Of a stretch of 64,000 nucleotides of DNA, positions 17,792-26,441 are shown in pieces. The notes beneath the pieces are model-generated. The model was not told the origin of the DNA, did not search any database, and saw nothing but the letters and a program-made list of their open reading frames with translations. A program made the position numbers and the translations under genes. The stretch comes from JAWKZG01 sp041396125. Its GTDB lineage: Bacteria; Pseudomonadota; Gammaproteobacteria; Competibacterales; Competibacteraceae. The number at the start of each line of letters is the position of its first letter. The stretch's first letter is position 1. The stretch lies in contig JAWKZG010000020.1 of the NCBI GenBank assembly GCA_041396125.1, positions 1 to 64,000 of the forward strand, given 5' to 3'.

Positions 17792-18906
17792 CAGCAAGCA
17801 GCGCACGCCTCTCTTCAGGGCACAGCGACGCCCCCGCAGTGCCCTCTCGTTTCGAGCAGACCGGGCCGATTGACATTCGTTCGGTCGCGTTAAGCGGCAT
17901 TTTTCTGCTATTGCTGTTTTATACCCTGTATTTCGCAGCACCCGTATTGATGCCTATTGCTGTTGCCATCCTGTTCAACCTGCTACTGGCACCGGCCGTC
18001 CGGCTGCTGGCCCGGTTGCACATTCCGCAACCCCTGGGCGCAGCGCTGGTGCTGGCGCTGGGACTGGCTATTTTTACCGGTGCAGTCTCATTACTGGCTG
18101 GTCCGGCACAAGAATGGATGCAAAAAGCGCCGGACAGTTTTTATCAGGTGGAAACCAAGCTGCGCTCACTCAAGGAACCTATCGAGAAAATTCAGCAGGC
18201 CAGCAGCCAGATCGAACAGGCAACCCAGCTTGGCGATAAAAAACAGACCCAGAAAGTCGAGATTGAACGACCGGGTCTGACCCAGACCCTGCTGGCCGGC
18301 ACGCCGGAAGTCCTGGCCAGTACCGGTATTGTTATCGTGTTACTGTATTTTCTGCTGGCCTCGGGCGATTCGATACGGCGTAAAGTGGTCAGCGTTATTC
18401 CTTTATTGCAGGACAAAAAACGAGCCGTTGAAATCATGCGGGGTATCGAACGTGATATTTCCTATTACCTGCTGACGGTGACGTTTATCAATCTGGTACT
18501 GGGCGTTATTGTCACACTGGTGCTGACGGCGCTGGGCGTACCGAATCCGCTGCTCTGGGGTGCCATGATAGCGCTCTTTAATTATGCGCCGTATATCGGT
18601 GCTGCAGCCGGTATTGTGATTCTGGCGGCGGTCGGTCTGCTCAGTTTCGACAGTCTGCCGCAGGCCTTGCTGGTGCCCGGATTTTTTCTGGTGCTGACGG
18701 TGCTGGAAGGTCAGCTGATCACCCCCATGATCCTGGGTCGGCGTCTGCTGCTCAGCCCGGTCGCGATCTTCATCACGATGGTTTTATGGGGCTGGCTCTG
18801 GGGCGTTACCGGTGCCTTGATTGCTGTCCCGTTACTGGCGAGTATAAAAATCGTTTGTGAGAATCTCGAACCCCTGCAACCGGTAGCGGAGTTCCTGTCC
18901 CCTTAA
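17788..18906 (+). CDS. AI-2E family transporter (PerM/TqsA-like)
   Basis: A 372-residue inner-membrane protein with about eight membrane segments: an N-terminal pair (SGIFLLLLFYTLYFAAPVLM), a cytoplasmic or periplasmic helical middle (about residues 110-165), and the family block NPLLWGAMIALFNYAPYIG followed by TPMILGRRLLLSPVAIF. The family includes the AI-2 exporter TqsA and Na+/H+ antiporters, so the name should not be taken as proof of AI-2 transport. A close paralogue is encoded at 30020-31201. Start overlaps the previous gene by four bases. Confidence 0.88.
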   Translation: MTASSARLSSGHSDAPAVPSRFEQTGPIDIRSVALSGIFLLLLFYTLYFAAPVLMPIAVAILFNLLLAPAVRLLARLHIPQPLGAALVLALGLAIFTGAVSLLAGPAQEWMQKAPDSFYQVETKLRSLKEPIEKIQQASSQIEQATQLGDKKQTQKVEIERPGLTQTLLAGTPEVLASTGIVIVLLYFLLASGDSIRRKVVSVIPLLQDKKRAVEIMRGIERDISYYLLTVTFINLVLGVIVTLVLTALGVPNPLLWGAMIALFNYAPYIGAAAGIVILAAVGLLSFDSLPQALLVPGFFLVLTVLEGQLITPMILGRRLLLSPVAIFITMVLWGWLWGVTGALIAVPLLASIKIVCENLEPLQPVAEFLSP

Positions 18907-18954
18907 GCTGATAGCAATGCGGCGACGCAAAGTCCTAACAAAGAGGTCAATAAA

Positions 18955-19737
18955 ATGGAGTGGTTATTTGAACCCCAGGCGCTGGTCGCGCTGGTTACCC
19001 TGACACTGCTTGAAATTGTGCTCGGGATCGACAACATCATATTTATCGCGATTCTGGCCGACAAGCTGCCCGAGCATCAACGCGCCCGCGCCCGTACTTT
19101 GGGCTTGTCCATGGCCGTGCTGACCCGGATTGGCCTGCTGCTGTCCATTGTCTGGGTCATGCGCCTGACAGCGCCTCTGTTTACCCTGTTTGGCGAAGCG
19201 ATCTCGGGCCGCGATTTAATTTTGATTGCCGGTGGTTTATTCCTGCTCGCCAAAAGCACGCTGGAAATTCACAACAAGCTGGAGGGCGAGTCCGGTCAGG
19301 GCAGCGCCCGCGTGTATGCCGGTATGCTGGGCGTTATCGTGCAAATCATGATTCTGGATATTGTGTTTTCACTCGATTCGGTCATCACCGCTGTTGGCAT
19401 GGCGGATCAGGTCTGGGTCATGGTTACCGCCATTATTATCGGTGCTGCTTTCATGGTGTGGGCGGCTAGCGCGATTAGCGCCTTTATCGAACGTCACCCG
19501 ACGATAAAAATGCTGGCGCTGGGCTTTTTGCTGTTAATCGGTCTGGCATTGGTTGCCGAGGGGCTGGAGTTCCATATTCCCAAAGGCTACATCTACTTCG
19601 CCATGGGCTTTTCAGTCTTCGTGGAATGGCTGAATTTCCGCCTGCGACGTGGCGGCAGTAAACCAGTGACACTGCACCAGGCCTATCTCTGGAATACCGC
19701 ATCTCCGGCTGAGTCATCTTCAACGGTTGATAAATAA
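18955..19737 (+). CDS. TerC family integral membrane protein
   Basis: A 260-residue protein with seven to eight membrane segments. The paired acidic motifs of TerC/Alx proteins are present: LLEIVLGIDNIIFIAILADK near residue 19 and ILDIVFSLDSVITAVGMADQ near 132. Relatives export manganese or protect newly secreted metalloproteins, and TerC itself is linked to tellurite resistance. Last gene of the CsbD operon; an intrinsic terminator follows at 19801-19843. Confidence 0.9.
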   Translation: MEWLFEPQALVALVTLTLLEIVLGIDNIIFIAILADKLPEHQRARARTLGLSMAVLTRIGLLLSIVWVMRLTAPLFTLFGEAISGRDLILIAGGLFLLAKSTLEIHNKLEGESGQGSARVYAGMLGVIVQIMILDIVFSLDSVITAVGMADQVWVMVTAIIIGAAFMVWAASAISAFIERHPTIKMLALGFLLLIGLALVAEGLEFHIPKGYIYFAMGFSVFVEWLNFRLRRGGSKPVTLHQAYLWNTASPAESSSTVDK

Positions 19738-19800
19738 TGACCTGATTACTGATCGTAATTCTGGCCACTGATACCCGCTAGCCGTGGTCTTATCCCCCTT

Positions 19801-19843
19801 ATGCGCCGTTGCCGCCTCCCCTCCGCAACCGGCGCATTTTTTT
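19801..19843 (+). terminator. Intrinsic terminator of the CsbD-to-TerC operon
   Basis: ATGCGCCGGTTGC-type stem (ATGCGCCG-TTGC paired with GCAA-CCGGCGCAT) with a pyrimidine-rich loop, followed by seven T residues. Confidence 0.85.
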
Positions 19844-20130
19844 GCCTGAAAATATCTGTTGAACGATCTGTCTGACCGGCTCAGTCCAGCAAATCGCGCC
19901 CAACCAGGCCCAACCAAACCCAGTCTTAGCTAAACCCGACCTGGGCCAGGTCTGTATGCCAACCTGACACCCCTTACGCCGATGCCGTTGTACCGTTTTC
20001 CTGCAGCGTTCACAGCTATCGCTCCTGTGCCTGATCCGTCATTGCCGTGCAGACGGGAATCCAGGCGCTCTTGCCGCGCACACGTCCAACATTCCCGCAC
20101 AGGTTCCAGGCACTCTGGCCACGCACACTT

Positions 20131-20342
20131 CCGTCATTCCCGCGAAGGCGGGAATCCAGGCAGCAAAGTATCAACGTACCACCGCAATAATCCGTCATTC
20201 CCGCGCAGGCGGGAATCCAGGCAGCAAAGTATCAACGTACCACCGCAATAACCCGTCATTCCCGCGAAGGCGGGAATCCAGGCAGCAAAGTATGAAAGTA
20301 CCACCGCAGTAGTCCGTCATTCCCGCGCAGGCGGGAATCCAG
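20131..20342. repeat. Tandem array of a 61-bp repeat built on a dRS3-like palindrome
   Basis: Four copies start at 20131, 20192, 20253 and 20314, an exact 61-bp period; the last is cut after its palindrome. Each opens with CCGTCATTCCCGCGAAGGCG or the same with CGCAGG, which contains ATTCCC-N8-GGGAAT, the form of the neisserial dRS3 repeat. The 33-bp inter-palindrome part is nearly identical in every unit, so it is not a CRISPR. The centre alternates AAGG / CAGG / AAGG / CAGG, which suggests duplication of a two-unit block. Degenerate copies precede it (20045-20110). Confidence 0.9.
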
Positions 20343-20503
20343 GGCAAAAGGCAAACCTACCCGCGTTAGATAATTGGCACCAGCGGCTCTCTTTTGCAAA
20401 ATCTACACACCATGGAATTCTTACCGGCCAAACATTGCATAGCGATCTCTCATACTGGTTTTTAACTTGTATTTGCGCGCAGAAAAGCTTAAAAAAACAA
20501 AAT

Positions 20504-20546
20504 AAATCACATAAAAATCAATTAATTATTAATTTTTATGTGATTT
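20504..20546. repeat. 15-bp AT-rich inverted repeat next to a sigma54 promoter
   Basis: AAATCACATAAAAAT (20504-20518) and ATTTTTATGTGATTT (20532-20546) are perfect reverse complements separated by 13 AT-only bases. The right arm ends 11 bp before the -24 element of the promoter at 20557. It could be an operator, an architectural-protein site or an anti-read-through hairpin. Confidence 0.8.
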
Positions 20547-20556
20547 TATAAAATTC

Positions 20557-20572
20557 TGGCACACGACCTGCA
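20557..20572 (+). promoter_or_regulatory. Sigma54 promoter of the Pmp3 / DUF4112 genes
   Basis: TGGCACACGACCTGCA matches the -24/-12 consensus with correct spacing. The ATG of the Pmp3-family gene is 39 bp downstream of its end. Confidence 0.77.
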
Positions 20573-20610
20573 ATATCCCTACTACCACAAACGAATAGAG
20601 GAATTAAATC

Positions 20611-20802
20611 ATGAGTACTACCATCCAAAACAAATCTGGCCCGGCTGATTTCATTCGCGTACTGTTGTCCGTTCTGCTGCCGCCGCTGGGTGTTTTTTTC
20701 CAGGTGGGTCTGGGCGGTCAGTTCTGGTTGAACATTCTGCTGACTCTGATGGGTTACCTGCCAGGCGTCATCCACGCGGTCTGGATCATTGCCCGGCGCT
20801 AA
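20611..20802 (+). CDS. YqaE/Pmp3 family small membrane protein
   Basis: A 63-residue protein with two membrane segments and the family signature: VLLPPLGVFFQVGLGGQFWL then TLMGYLPGVIHAVWII. Pmp3/YqaE proteins are stress-induced plasma-membrane proteolipids that affect membrane potential and salt tolerance. AGAGGAA precedes the ATG. The next gene starts 6 bp after the stop. Confidence 0.93.
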   Translation: MSTTIQNKSGPADFIRVLLSVLLPPLGVFFQVGLGGQFWLNILLTLMGYLPGVIHAVWIIARR

Positions 20803-20808
20803 GCAGCT

Positions 20809-21234
20809 ATGGCTACCCTCTTTAATTCGGGTTTTAACGCAGACACCGCTGCACAGCAACCGTCGGAGTCCATGACTCCGGCCGGTCGCGCCGCCACCGT
20901 CCGCCGCGCCCAGAAAATGGCCTACTGGATGGATGATCGTTTCCGCATTCCGGGGACTCAGCGACGCATCGGCGTGGACGGCCTGCTCGGGCTGATTCCC
21001 GGCCTCGGTGACGGTGTTTCCGCTATCCTTTCCGCTTACCTGATTGGCGAAGCGGTACGGAACAATCTGCCCAAGCGAGTCATAACACGCATGGGCTGGA
21101 ACTGGCTGGTGGATACGACCGTCGGCTCGGTGCCACTGGTTGGCGACCTGTTTGATTTCGCCTGGAAGTCGAACAAGAAAAATGCCGCATTATTAGCCCG
21201 GCATCTGGACGCCGCCAATACTCAAAACCGCTGA
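20809..21234 (+). CDS. DUF4112 domain membrane protein
   Basis: A 141-residue protein with the DUF4112 pattern: MAYWMDDRFRIPGTQRRIGV, then DGLLGLIPGLGDGVSAILSA and VGSVPLVGDLFDFAWKSNKK. It has two hydrophobic segments separated by a basic loop. Function unknown. It is co-transcribed with the Pmp3-family gene from the sigma54 promoter at 20557. An 8-bp inverted repeat (ACACCTGG / CCAGGTGT, 21304-21353) follows. Confidence 0.88.
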   Translation: MATLFNSGFNADTAAQQPSESMTPAGRAATVRRAQKMAYWMDDRFRIPGTQRRIGVDGLLGLIPGLGDGVSAILSAYLIGEAVRNNLPKRVITRMGWNWLVDTTVGSVPLVGDLFDFAWKSNKKNAALLARHLDAANTQNR

Positions 21235-21442
21235 CGTGAAAATTCAGGCAATCACAGCAGCGGTTAGCAACAGACACGATCAACAACGCCAACAACCGGC
21301 ATGACACCTGGCTTTATATCCCTTCTCTACGCAGAAGCGGTGTAACCAGGTGTTGTGCTTTCCCGATTAATCCCGCGCAGGCGGTAATTCGGTTGAAACG
21401 GTGGGCAACGCTTCGCTTTTGCACGCATTACTAATACTGCGG

Positions 21443-21583
21443 CTACCACTTAATATCGTATGTGTTCGCTACATCAAGAGCCACACATGCTTCTTCAAAG
21501 TGATTTGAAGCGAGCAAATCAAACCATGAACGCAAAAACGCGATGAATTCCTCTCTTAGATTTCCTATGCCTGCTCGAAGCAT
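21443..21583 (-). CDS. Truncated small ORF downstream of the attC-like site
   Basis: A 46-codon ORF beginning MLRAGIGNLREEFIAFLRSW and ending VALDVANTYDIKW. It starts 7 bp after the GTTAGGC end of the attC-like repeat, the usual place for the ORF of the next cassette. It looks like the start of a helical domain cut short, since further stops follow directly and a degenerate palindromic repeat lies at about 21364-21391. I do not recognise the family. Confidence 0.45.
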   Translation of the reverse strand: MLRAGIGNLREEFIAFLRSWFDLLASNHFEEACVALDVANTYDIKW

Positions 21584-21590
21584 TTTTTAG

Positions 21591-21671
21591 GCCTAACGCA
21601 AGCCGTAACCGGCACATTTGTAGTGATAGTCGCGAACAGAAAATACGTCCTCATTTACGGATTTGTTAGCT
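21591..21671 (-). other. attC-like (integron recombination site) inverted repeat
   Basis: On the minus strand the site begins AGCTAAC two bases after the helicase stop codon and ends GCGTTAGGC. The arms CTAACAAATCCGTAA and TTACGGCTTGCGTTAG pair almost fully, with an unpaired base as in true attC sites, around a central part of about 50 bases. The right end fits the core GTTRRRY; the left end deviates from RYYYAAC at one position. Length (81 bp) and place (3' of an ORF, before another ORF) fit an integron cassette. No integrase gene is in the window. Confidence 0.45.
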
Positions 21672-21673
21672 CA

Positions 21674-24332
21674 TCAACGGTTCTTCACAGTGAACGGCGC
21701 TGTATAGATATCCACAAAATCTGCTGCTCGTAATTTATATGCAACTAATTTTTTCCTTATTGCGGCCTGATTTCCCAGTTCATTGTTTGTTGCAACTGAT
21801 TTTATAAATTCTTTCACTGCTTGGCGAAACTTGGTTAGCTCATAGTTTGTAATTAATCGTATATGTGGATTCGGGGAAGCAGCATATTCAAACACTAGCG
21901 AGGGATGCACCATAATCGGTGTATACGAACACGTGTTGTCGTACCCTGTTTCAAACCACGTGCAAGATCCATTAAGCTGGTTACAATAACCTTTGCTTAT
22001 GGTTGATGACGTTGCTTCATTTTTACATTCAATAACAAGATATCTTAGCTCGCCAATCTTCCATAAAACATCAGGGCCTTTCTTATATTCCTGCTCTGGT
22101 CTTTGACTATCAAAGCCTAAATACCGAGCAATATTTTTTAATCCTTCCTCGAAAACATTAGAGCTACCATCCTTGAATTGCAATTCATCCAAAATTCCAT
22201 TTACTTCAATAATTAATTTATTCGGATCAGTATACCTTCTAGCCAAGAAGTTACTACATGATACCGATTGGTCAAATACATCACCGGCTATCTTATGATA
22301 TTGAATTCCTTCAATTGGCTTTAGTACTCGTCTATTGTCACTAGTGGCTGACATTTGAATTTTTTGCGCTTCAGGTTTATCATAAAGATTCATATATTCA
22401 GCCAGCAACTGTTTAATAAATCCTTTTTCTTTCTTGTTTTCCACAGAGTTAACCAGATTATTTAACAACTCTGTGGCTTTAATAGGATTATGGTTTGAGG
22501 CGTGATCGTATGCGCTCCTTCCGACAATCGTAATATCATCAAGATCGCTTTCTTCAGAATACTTAAGGCTTGCAAGCACGCCTTTGCTTGCAGTTACCCA
22601 TTGCTCATCCCTATTTAAGCAGTATTTAATGGTTTTTGTTAATTCAGAGATAGATTTTCCCTTAATCTGTTCGGTTACCTGCTCAGAAAGCCTCAGCTGC
22701 GCTTTAGTTCCAGGTGAAAGTTTAGAGATTGCTCCTTTAGAATACAGCTGACTCGTCAAGTCTTTCCCAACAAGGAAGATTACGCAGTAGTCGTCATTTG
22801 ATCGAATACCCCTCCCCATTCCCTGTTCGATACGTTGAATTACTTGATTAACGTGTCGGGTGCTACCAAGAAGTACACTTTGTTCGACTTTATCGATTTT
22901 CCTCCTTACATCAGGGAAACCATCGATGACGAGAATTCTGCATGCATTCCCCGGCAGATCGATACCATCATATCTATTTACGAGTACAGTCAAACCAATA
23001 TGACCATTTTTAAGATTTTCTACGCCTTCATAGAGATTATTTGATGTCAAGACTGCATCTGCCACGTCACTCCAAAATTTAGCGCGATACATCGACGGAA
23101 CTATAACAACGACATTAAAGTGCTTCGATGCTGCCTTGCAGTATGCTTTTATTTCATCATCAGTTGTTTCAGTGTTTATTACTTGAGGGAGGAGTATCAT
23201 TCTATCTCCGATATCTCCTGCCGAATCCGGCACCACTGGATTCTGAATATGCCTTTGATCAACTGCAAAATGGCTGGCCAGTATAGAATCATCGACAAGC
23301 GTCGCGGTCATGAAGATCTTTCTATCTGCATCCATGATGCTTGGGATCATGTGTATAGGGATACAGTGCGGTGAAATTTCAATTTCATTAGAACCCACCA
23401 CACAATGACTGAGCTTTAGGTTCTCTTTAACTAAAGGCCAAACAAATTTTAGGTAACCTTCTCCACTGTGCCTTACGATAATTGTCGTTATTTCAGAAAT
23501 TTTTTCTTGCCATGTCCAGTATGGAATTTGAAGGTAGCTAGTTGGATCTTCGCTCTCTATCTCAATGGCTTTAGAATCGCATTGTCCATGCAAAGTGTCC
23601 TTAAAAATATTATACAGTTCACTATATGCCGCAGATTCGCGTGGGATTTTTATAGTAAATTGATCCTCTATTGTTTCCAAACAAGCGTGAGCGTCGTCAA
23701 TAACGAGGCTCGAAATCATTAACTTTGCACCTTCATCCCCCACACCAAAGACGGATTTACCATTAACAAGCTTATAAATATTGGTAACAAGAATTTCCTT
23801 TCCCGAAAGAAAGCGAAGAGAGTTGACATCATCAGTAGTCTCTATTCCAAGCTCTTTAGAAGCGTCAATCACCTGTTTTACGAGATATTTATCAGGACAA
23901 ACATATACAGCTGGAGATTTCCCTTCATTGAGGCAGCTTTTTAATATCAACAGGCCAACAACAGTCTTTCCACTACCAGTGTTCATTTTGATGATTAGGT
24001 TTTTATCATCGCGTCTATCGAACCACTTGGCCCACACCTGGGACTGCACATCACGGGGGTATTGGAACCACCCCTTTCAAGGTGCAAAAATACAACATTT
24101 AAAAACAATGACTTGCCACATTTCTTGTAACCTAACTTGCTTGACTAGCAGCCTCCCAAGCAATCAGAGTATTGGTATATCAAGCAGTTACGATGGCGCA
24201 ATTTGAGTCACCTTGAAAGGGCTGGTATTGGAACTTATGAGCATCCTTTTTTGGAAGAGCATTAAAAATCTCGCGAGGTGGCAGTACAGTATCGACTGTG
24301 CTGCCAGTACCAATCTTACTGAAATCGATCAA
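21674..24332 (-). pseudogene. SF2 helicase with C-terminal nuclease-like domain, split by a miniature insertion element
   Basis: The intact part (24049 to 21674) encodes an SF2 helicase: NTGSGKTVVGLLIL (Walker A), SLVIDDAHA (Walker B, DDAH), and QRIEQGMGRGIRS (motif VI). The C-terminal region has GPDVLW...LVIECKNE, the D...ExK pattern of PD-(D/E)xK nucleases (ECK about residue 674 of the intact part). The true N-terminus is upstream: a TTG at 24332 with AAGGAG before it starts IDFSKIGTGSTVDTVLPPRE and continues to HKFQY. A 155-bp element plus an 11-bp duplication interrupts it there. Removing them joins FQYPRDVQSQVW in frame exactly. As it stands a stop is met inside the element, so only an N-truncated protein from GTG 24049 could be made. 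The gene is AT-rich compared with its neighbours, which suggests transfer. Confidence 0.85.
24069..24223. mobile_element. Miniature inverted-repeat element (MITE-like) with 11-bp target duplication
   Basis: A 155-bp non-coding segment flanked by the direct repeat GGTATTGGAAC (24058-24068 and 24224-24234). Near its ends are perfect 13-bp inverted repeats, CCCTTTCAAGGTG (24072-24084) and CACCTTGAAAGGG (24209-24221). No ORF of note lies inside. Excision with one copy of the direct repeat restores the helicase reading frame to the base. An 11-bp duplication is within the range known for IS4-group elements, but the parent element is not identifiable here. Confidence 0.85.
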
Positions 24333-24427
24333 TTCATACTCCTTCGATCATGAGATGATATTTGTAGGACTAACGCCAATATAATTTGCCGTATGAAGCG
24401 AAGCATAATGAAGTAAAATTAACATTC

Positions 24428-25355
24428 TTATGTTGTGTTTGCATGAGTTTCCATGTCAAATGTTATAGATATAGTGGAAGATATCGGCCTTCGCTTTTGG
24501 TTCATTAAAGCGGTAAGAGTTTCATAATTTGGCGAATTATCTACGAGACCTTCCTTGCATTGCAGCATTAGATCAGCGACAAAATCCTCTATTCTCCAGC
24601 CCGCGTTACTTGATATACCACATATAGTATCTGAAATTTTATCTTTAAGATCTTTGTATGATGGACTATACCCTGAGGGAAAATGCTCTATTGCGGAGTC
24701 TAAAATTTTCTTTCCTAACCACCCTGCAGCCAATGTTATTATGATCTAAAGTTGGCTGAAATTCAGCAGGCATCTTTACTGCGAACGGAATTTTATAAGG
24801 ATTGTAGAACAAATAATGTAATCCCATCCCCCAGCGACGCTCAAAGTGCCCCATCGTCTCTTGCTGCTCGCTTTCTTTTTTAAAAGCTTGATATCTTGAA
24901 GAGTCCTTAAAAACCAAAATTTTATCTTCAATCAACTCAGCATGATCTTCATCAGGAACGATCATTCTTCCAAGGCCAAAGCTACGGACATATTCGCTTT
25001 CTTCTCTACACTTGAGCGTATTCGCATACAATTTTTTCGACTGTATAATTACTATCTTACTCCGTACAACTTTGCCTTTATTTCGAAATACCATCATAAG
25101 AGCAATATCTGCTACTTCCCATGTTATAAAATGTTTACCCCCACCAATGAAATGAGCATCAATTCGCACGATCCAATTCGAAGGCAATTTTACTGGCATT
25201 TGGTTTCGTGAAAAGTAAGCAATGAGATTATAATCCAAAGATTCTTCATGAATCGCTGGAAAGGTTGATAAATCTGCAGAGACACCATTATTACAATTCG
25301 CAAACAATTTCTTCACATGATCTGTAACATCATCAGGTATTTTAATGGTATTCAT
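24428..25355 (-). pseudogene. Putative nuclease-like partner of the helicase, one apparent frameshift
   Basis: Two overlapping frames give one protein of about 308 residues; shortening the A run at 24706-24709 by one base joins GCRVVRKE to ILDSAIEHFPSGYSPSYKDL. The N-terminal domain has ITWEVADIALMMVFRN followed by SKIVIIQSKKLY, an acidic residue then Q-x-K spacing that resembles a PD-(D/E)xK nuclease core. This is a resemblance only. The gene lies 96 bp upstream of the helicase start in the same direction and has the same AT-rich composition, so the two are probably one operon. A nuclease plus SF2 helicase pair is the general plan of defence systems such as Hachiman, but I cannot assign it to a named one. 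Confidence 0.6.
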
Positions 25356-25823
25356 ACTTAGATATTTGTGTCCACATAAGCAGCTATAAAGAATATAAAT
25401 TATTGCATCAGATAAATCTCACCTAGTTTAATAAAATCCGTATATCACCACAATTCCTTACAATAAAAATATAGAAAATACACGGATCACGAACCGGCTT
25501 ATAAATCAGCTAAGGCGGGTTTTACCCATTGCGCGGTATCGATCATCCCAAACCATGCCGTATTTGCAGTGTATGCAAACCCCGGCGATACCTATTCTTG
25601 AAACAGACACTTGGATTTAAGTGTAGAAGATTTTCAGATTCATGCCAGATCGAGGCGGCACATTGCTGCGGAAGTCAAGACGATGTTTCTGCTGAAGACA
25701 TCATGCGGATAGATTTGCGACATTCCGCTGCGACTTAAGTATTTGTGCGCGGGAATAACGAACTGGGTACAGGAGAGGGAGCCGTGATCCCGTCAGGCTC
25801 ACACAAGCAGCAGGTCAGACAGC
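25356..25823. other. Intergenic region at the edge of the AT-rich insert
   Basis: Composition changes from AT-rich to the genome average at about 25490. I see no supported gene. A 69-codon plus-strand ORF (25529-25738) has no recognisable domain, no ribosome-binding site and cysteine/arginine-rich random-looking content. No second attC-like core (GTTAGGC) is visible. Confidence 0.4.
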
Positions 25824-25863
25824 AAAAAAGCCTGTCCGGTGATTAAACCGAACAGGCCTTTTG
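25824..25863 (-). terminator. Intrinsic terminator of the lipoprotein gene
   Basis: Read on the minus strand, GGCCTGTTCGG and CCGGACAGGC form a strong stem around TTTAATCA, followed by six T residues. It lies about 50 bp after the lipoprotein stop. The opposite strand also has a short T run, so it may work in both directions. Confidence 0.85.
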
Positions 25864-25911
25864 GGGTAAAACGTAGGGTAAAACGTAGGTATATAAACGG
25901 GCTATAAGCCA

Positions 25912-26073
25912 TTAATCGGTTGCATTTTCTACCGCATCACCGGCCTCTTCCACCGCTTGATCAGCTGCCTCACCGGCTTCTTCAAGAGGCCCTTCCTCGC
26001 AGCCTGACAGTGTCAGTACGGACGTGAAAGCAAGGGTGCTGGCAAGAAGGATAGTTTTCATAAAAGCAGTCAT
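25912..26073 (-). CDS. Small lipoprotein
   Basis: A 53-residue protein: MKTILLASTLAFTSVLTLSG then cysteine, a signal peptide with lipobox LSGC. The short mature part is acidic and alanine-rich (EEAGEAADQAVEEAGDAVEN), with an imperfect repeat of EAxxAxEEAG. Probably anchored in the outer or inner membrane. AGGAG precedes the ATG (26073), and a sigma54 promoter lies 40 bp upstream. It resembles small entericidin-like stress lipoproteins in size and layout only. Confidence 0.85.
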   Translation of the reverse strand: MTAFMKTILLASTLAFTSVLTLSGCEEGPLEEAGEAADQAVEEAGDAVENATD

Positions 26074-26113
26074 TGGTTATCTCCTGTAATTAATGTATTG
26101 ACAAGCTGGAGAT

Positions 26114-26129
26114 TGCACGCCTCATGCCA
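26114..26129 (-). promoter_or_regulatory. Sigma54 promoter of the small lipoprotein gene
   Basis: Read on the minus strand, TGGCATGAGGCGTGCA has the GG and GC at the required spacing; the -12 reads GTGCA rather than TTGCA. The gene starts 40 bp further on. The divergent BON gene has its own sigma54 promoter at 26333, with a shared AT-rich control region between the two. Confidence 0.7.
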
Positions 26130-26332
26130 AACCATAAAACAATTTATAAATCATGGTTTTATTATTATTTTTATAATTTTTCAGCGTGCAGAACTGCCCT
26201 TGCGGAAACGTAATATTTACATTGTTTTATAAATCTTACAAACGGTAAAAGCGCGTTTTTGTATCTTCAAAAAACACATATTATTTATAATATTCAATAT
26301 ATTACAAAAATATTATGGCTTATTTTTAAGTC

Positions 26333-26348
26333 TGGTACGGTTCCTGCT
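26333..26348 (+). promoter_or_regulatory. Sigma54 promoter of the BON-domain gene
   Basis: TGGTACGGTTCCTGCT matches the -24/-12 pattern (TGGTACG-N4-CTGCT). A block resembling that upstream of the promoter at 7127 (TTTACA, 14-15 bases, TTACAAAC) lies about 100 bp upstream at 26213-26242, a candidate activator site. Confidence 0.7.
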
Positions 26349-26441
26349 CAATCCTCATCACACGGTCGTCATCACAAACCTGTTAAACGAGCACGATGAC
26401 AACACACTGTTTTTAGCCTTAACAACGATGAGGAACATCCA

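Noticed and set aside
20131..20342. CRISPR-like pattern of palindromic repeats with regular spacing
   Set aside because: The sequences between the palindromes are nearly identical in every unit, so they are not spacers; there are only four units and no cas genes.
24428..24733. Separate 101-codon gene between the helicase and the nuclease-like gene
   Set aside because: Its start lies inside the upstream gene and a one-base change in an A run joins the two into one protein; there is no ribosome-binding site for a separate gene.
25529..25738. 69-codon plus-strand ORF, possible transposase fragment
   Set aside because: No recognisable transposase motif, no inverted ends and no ribosome-binding site; content looks random.
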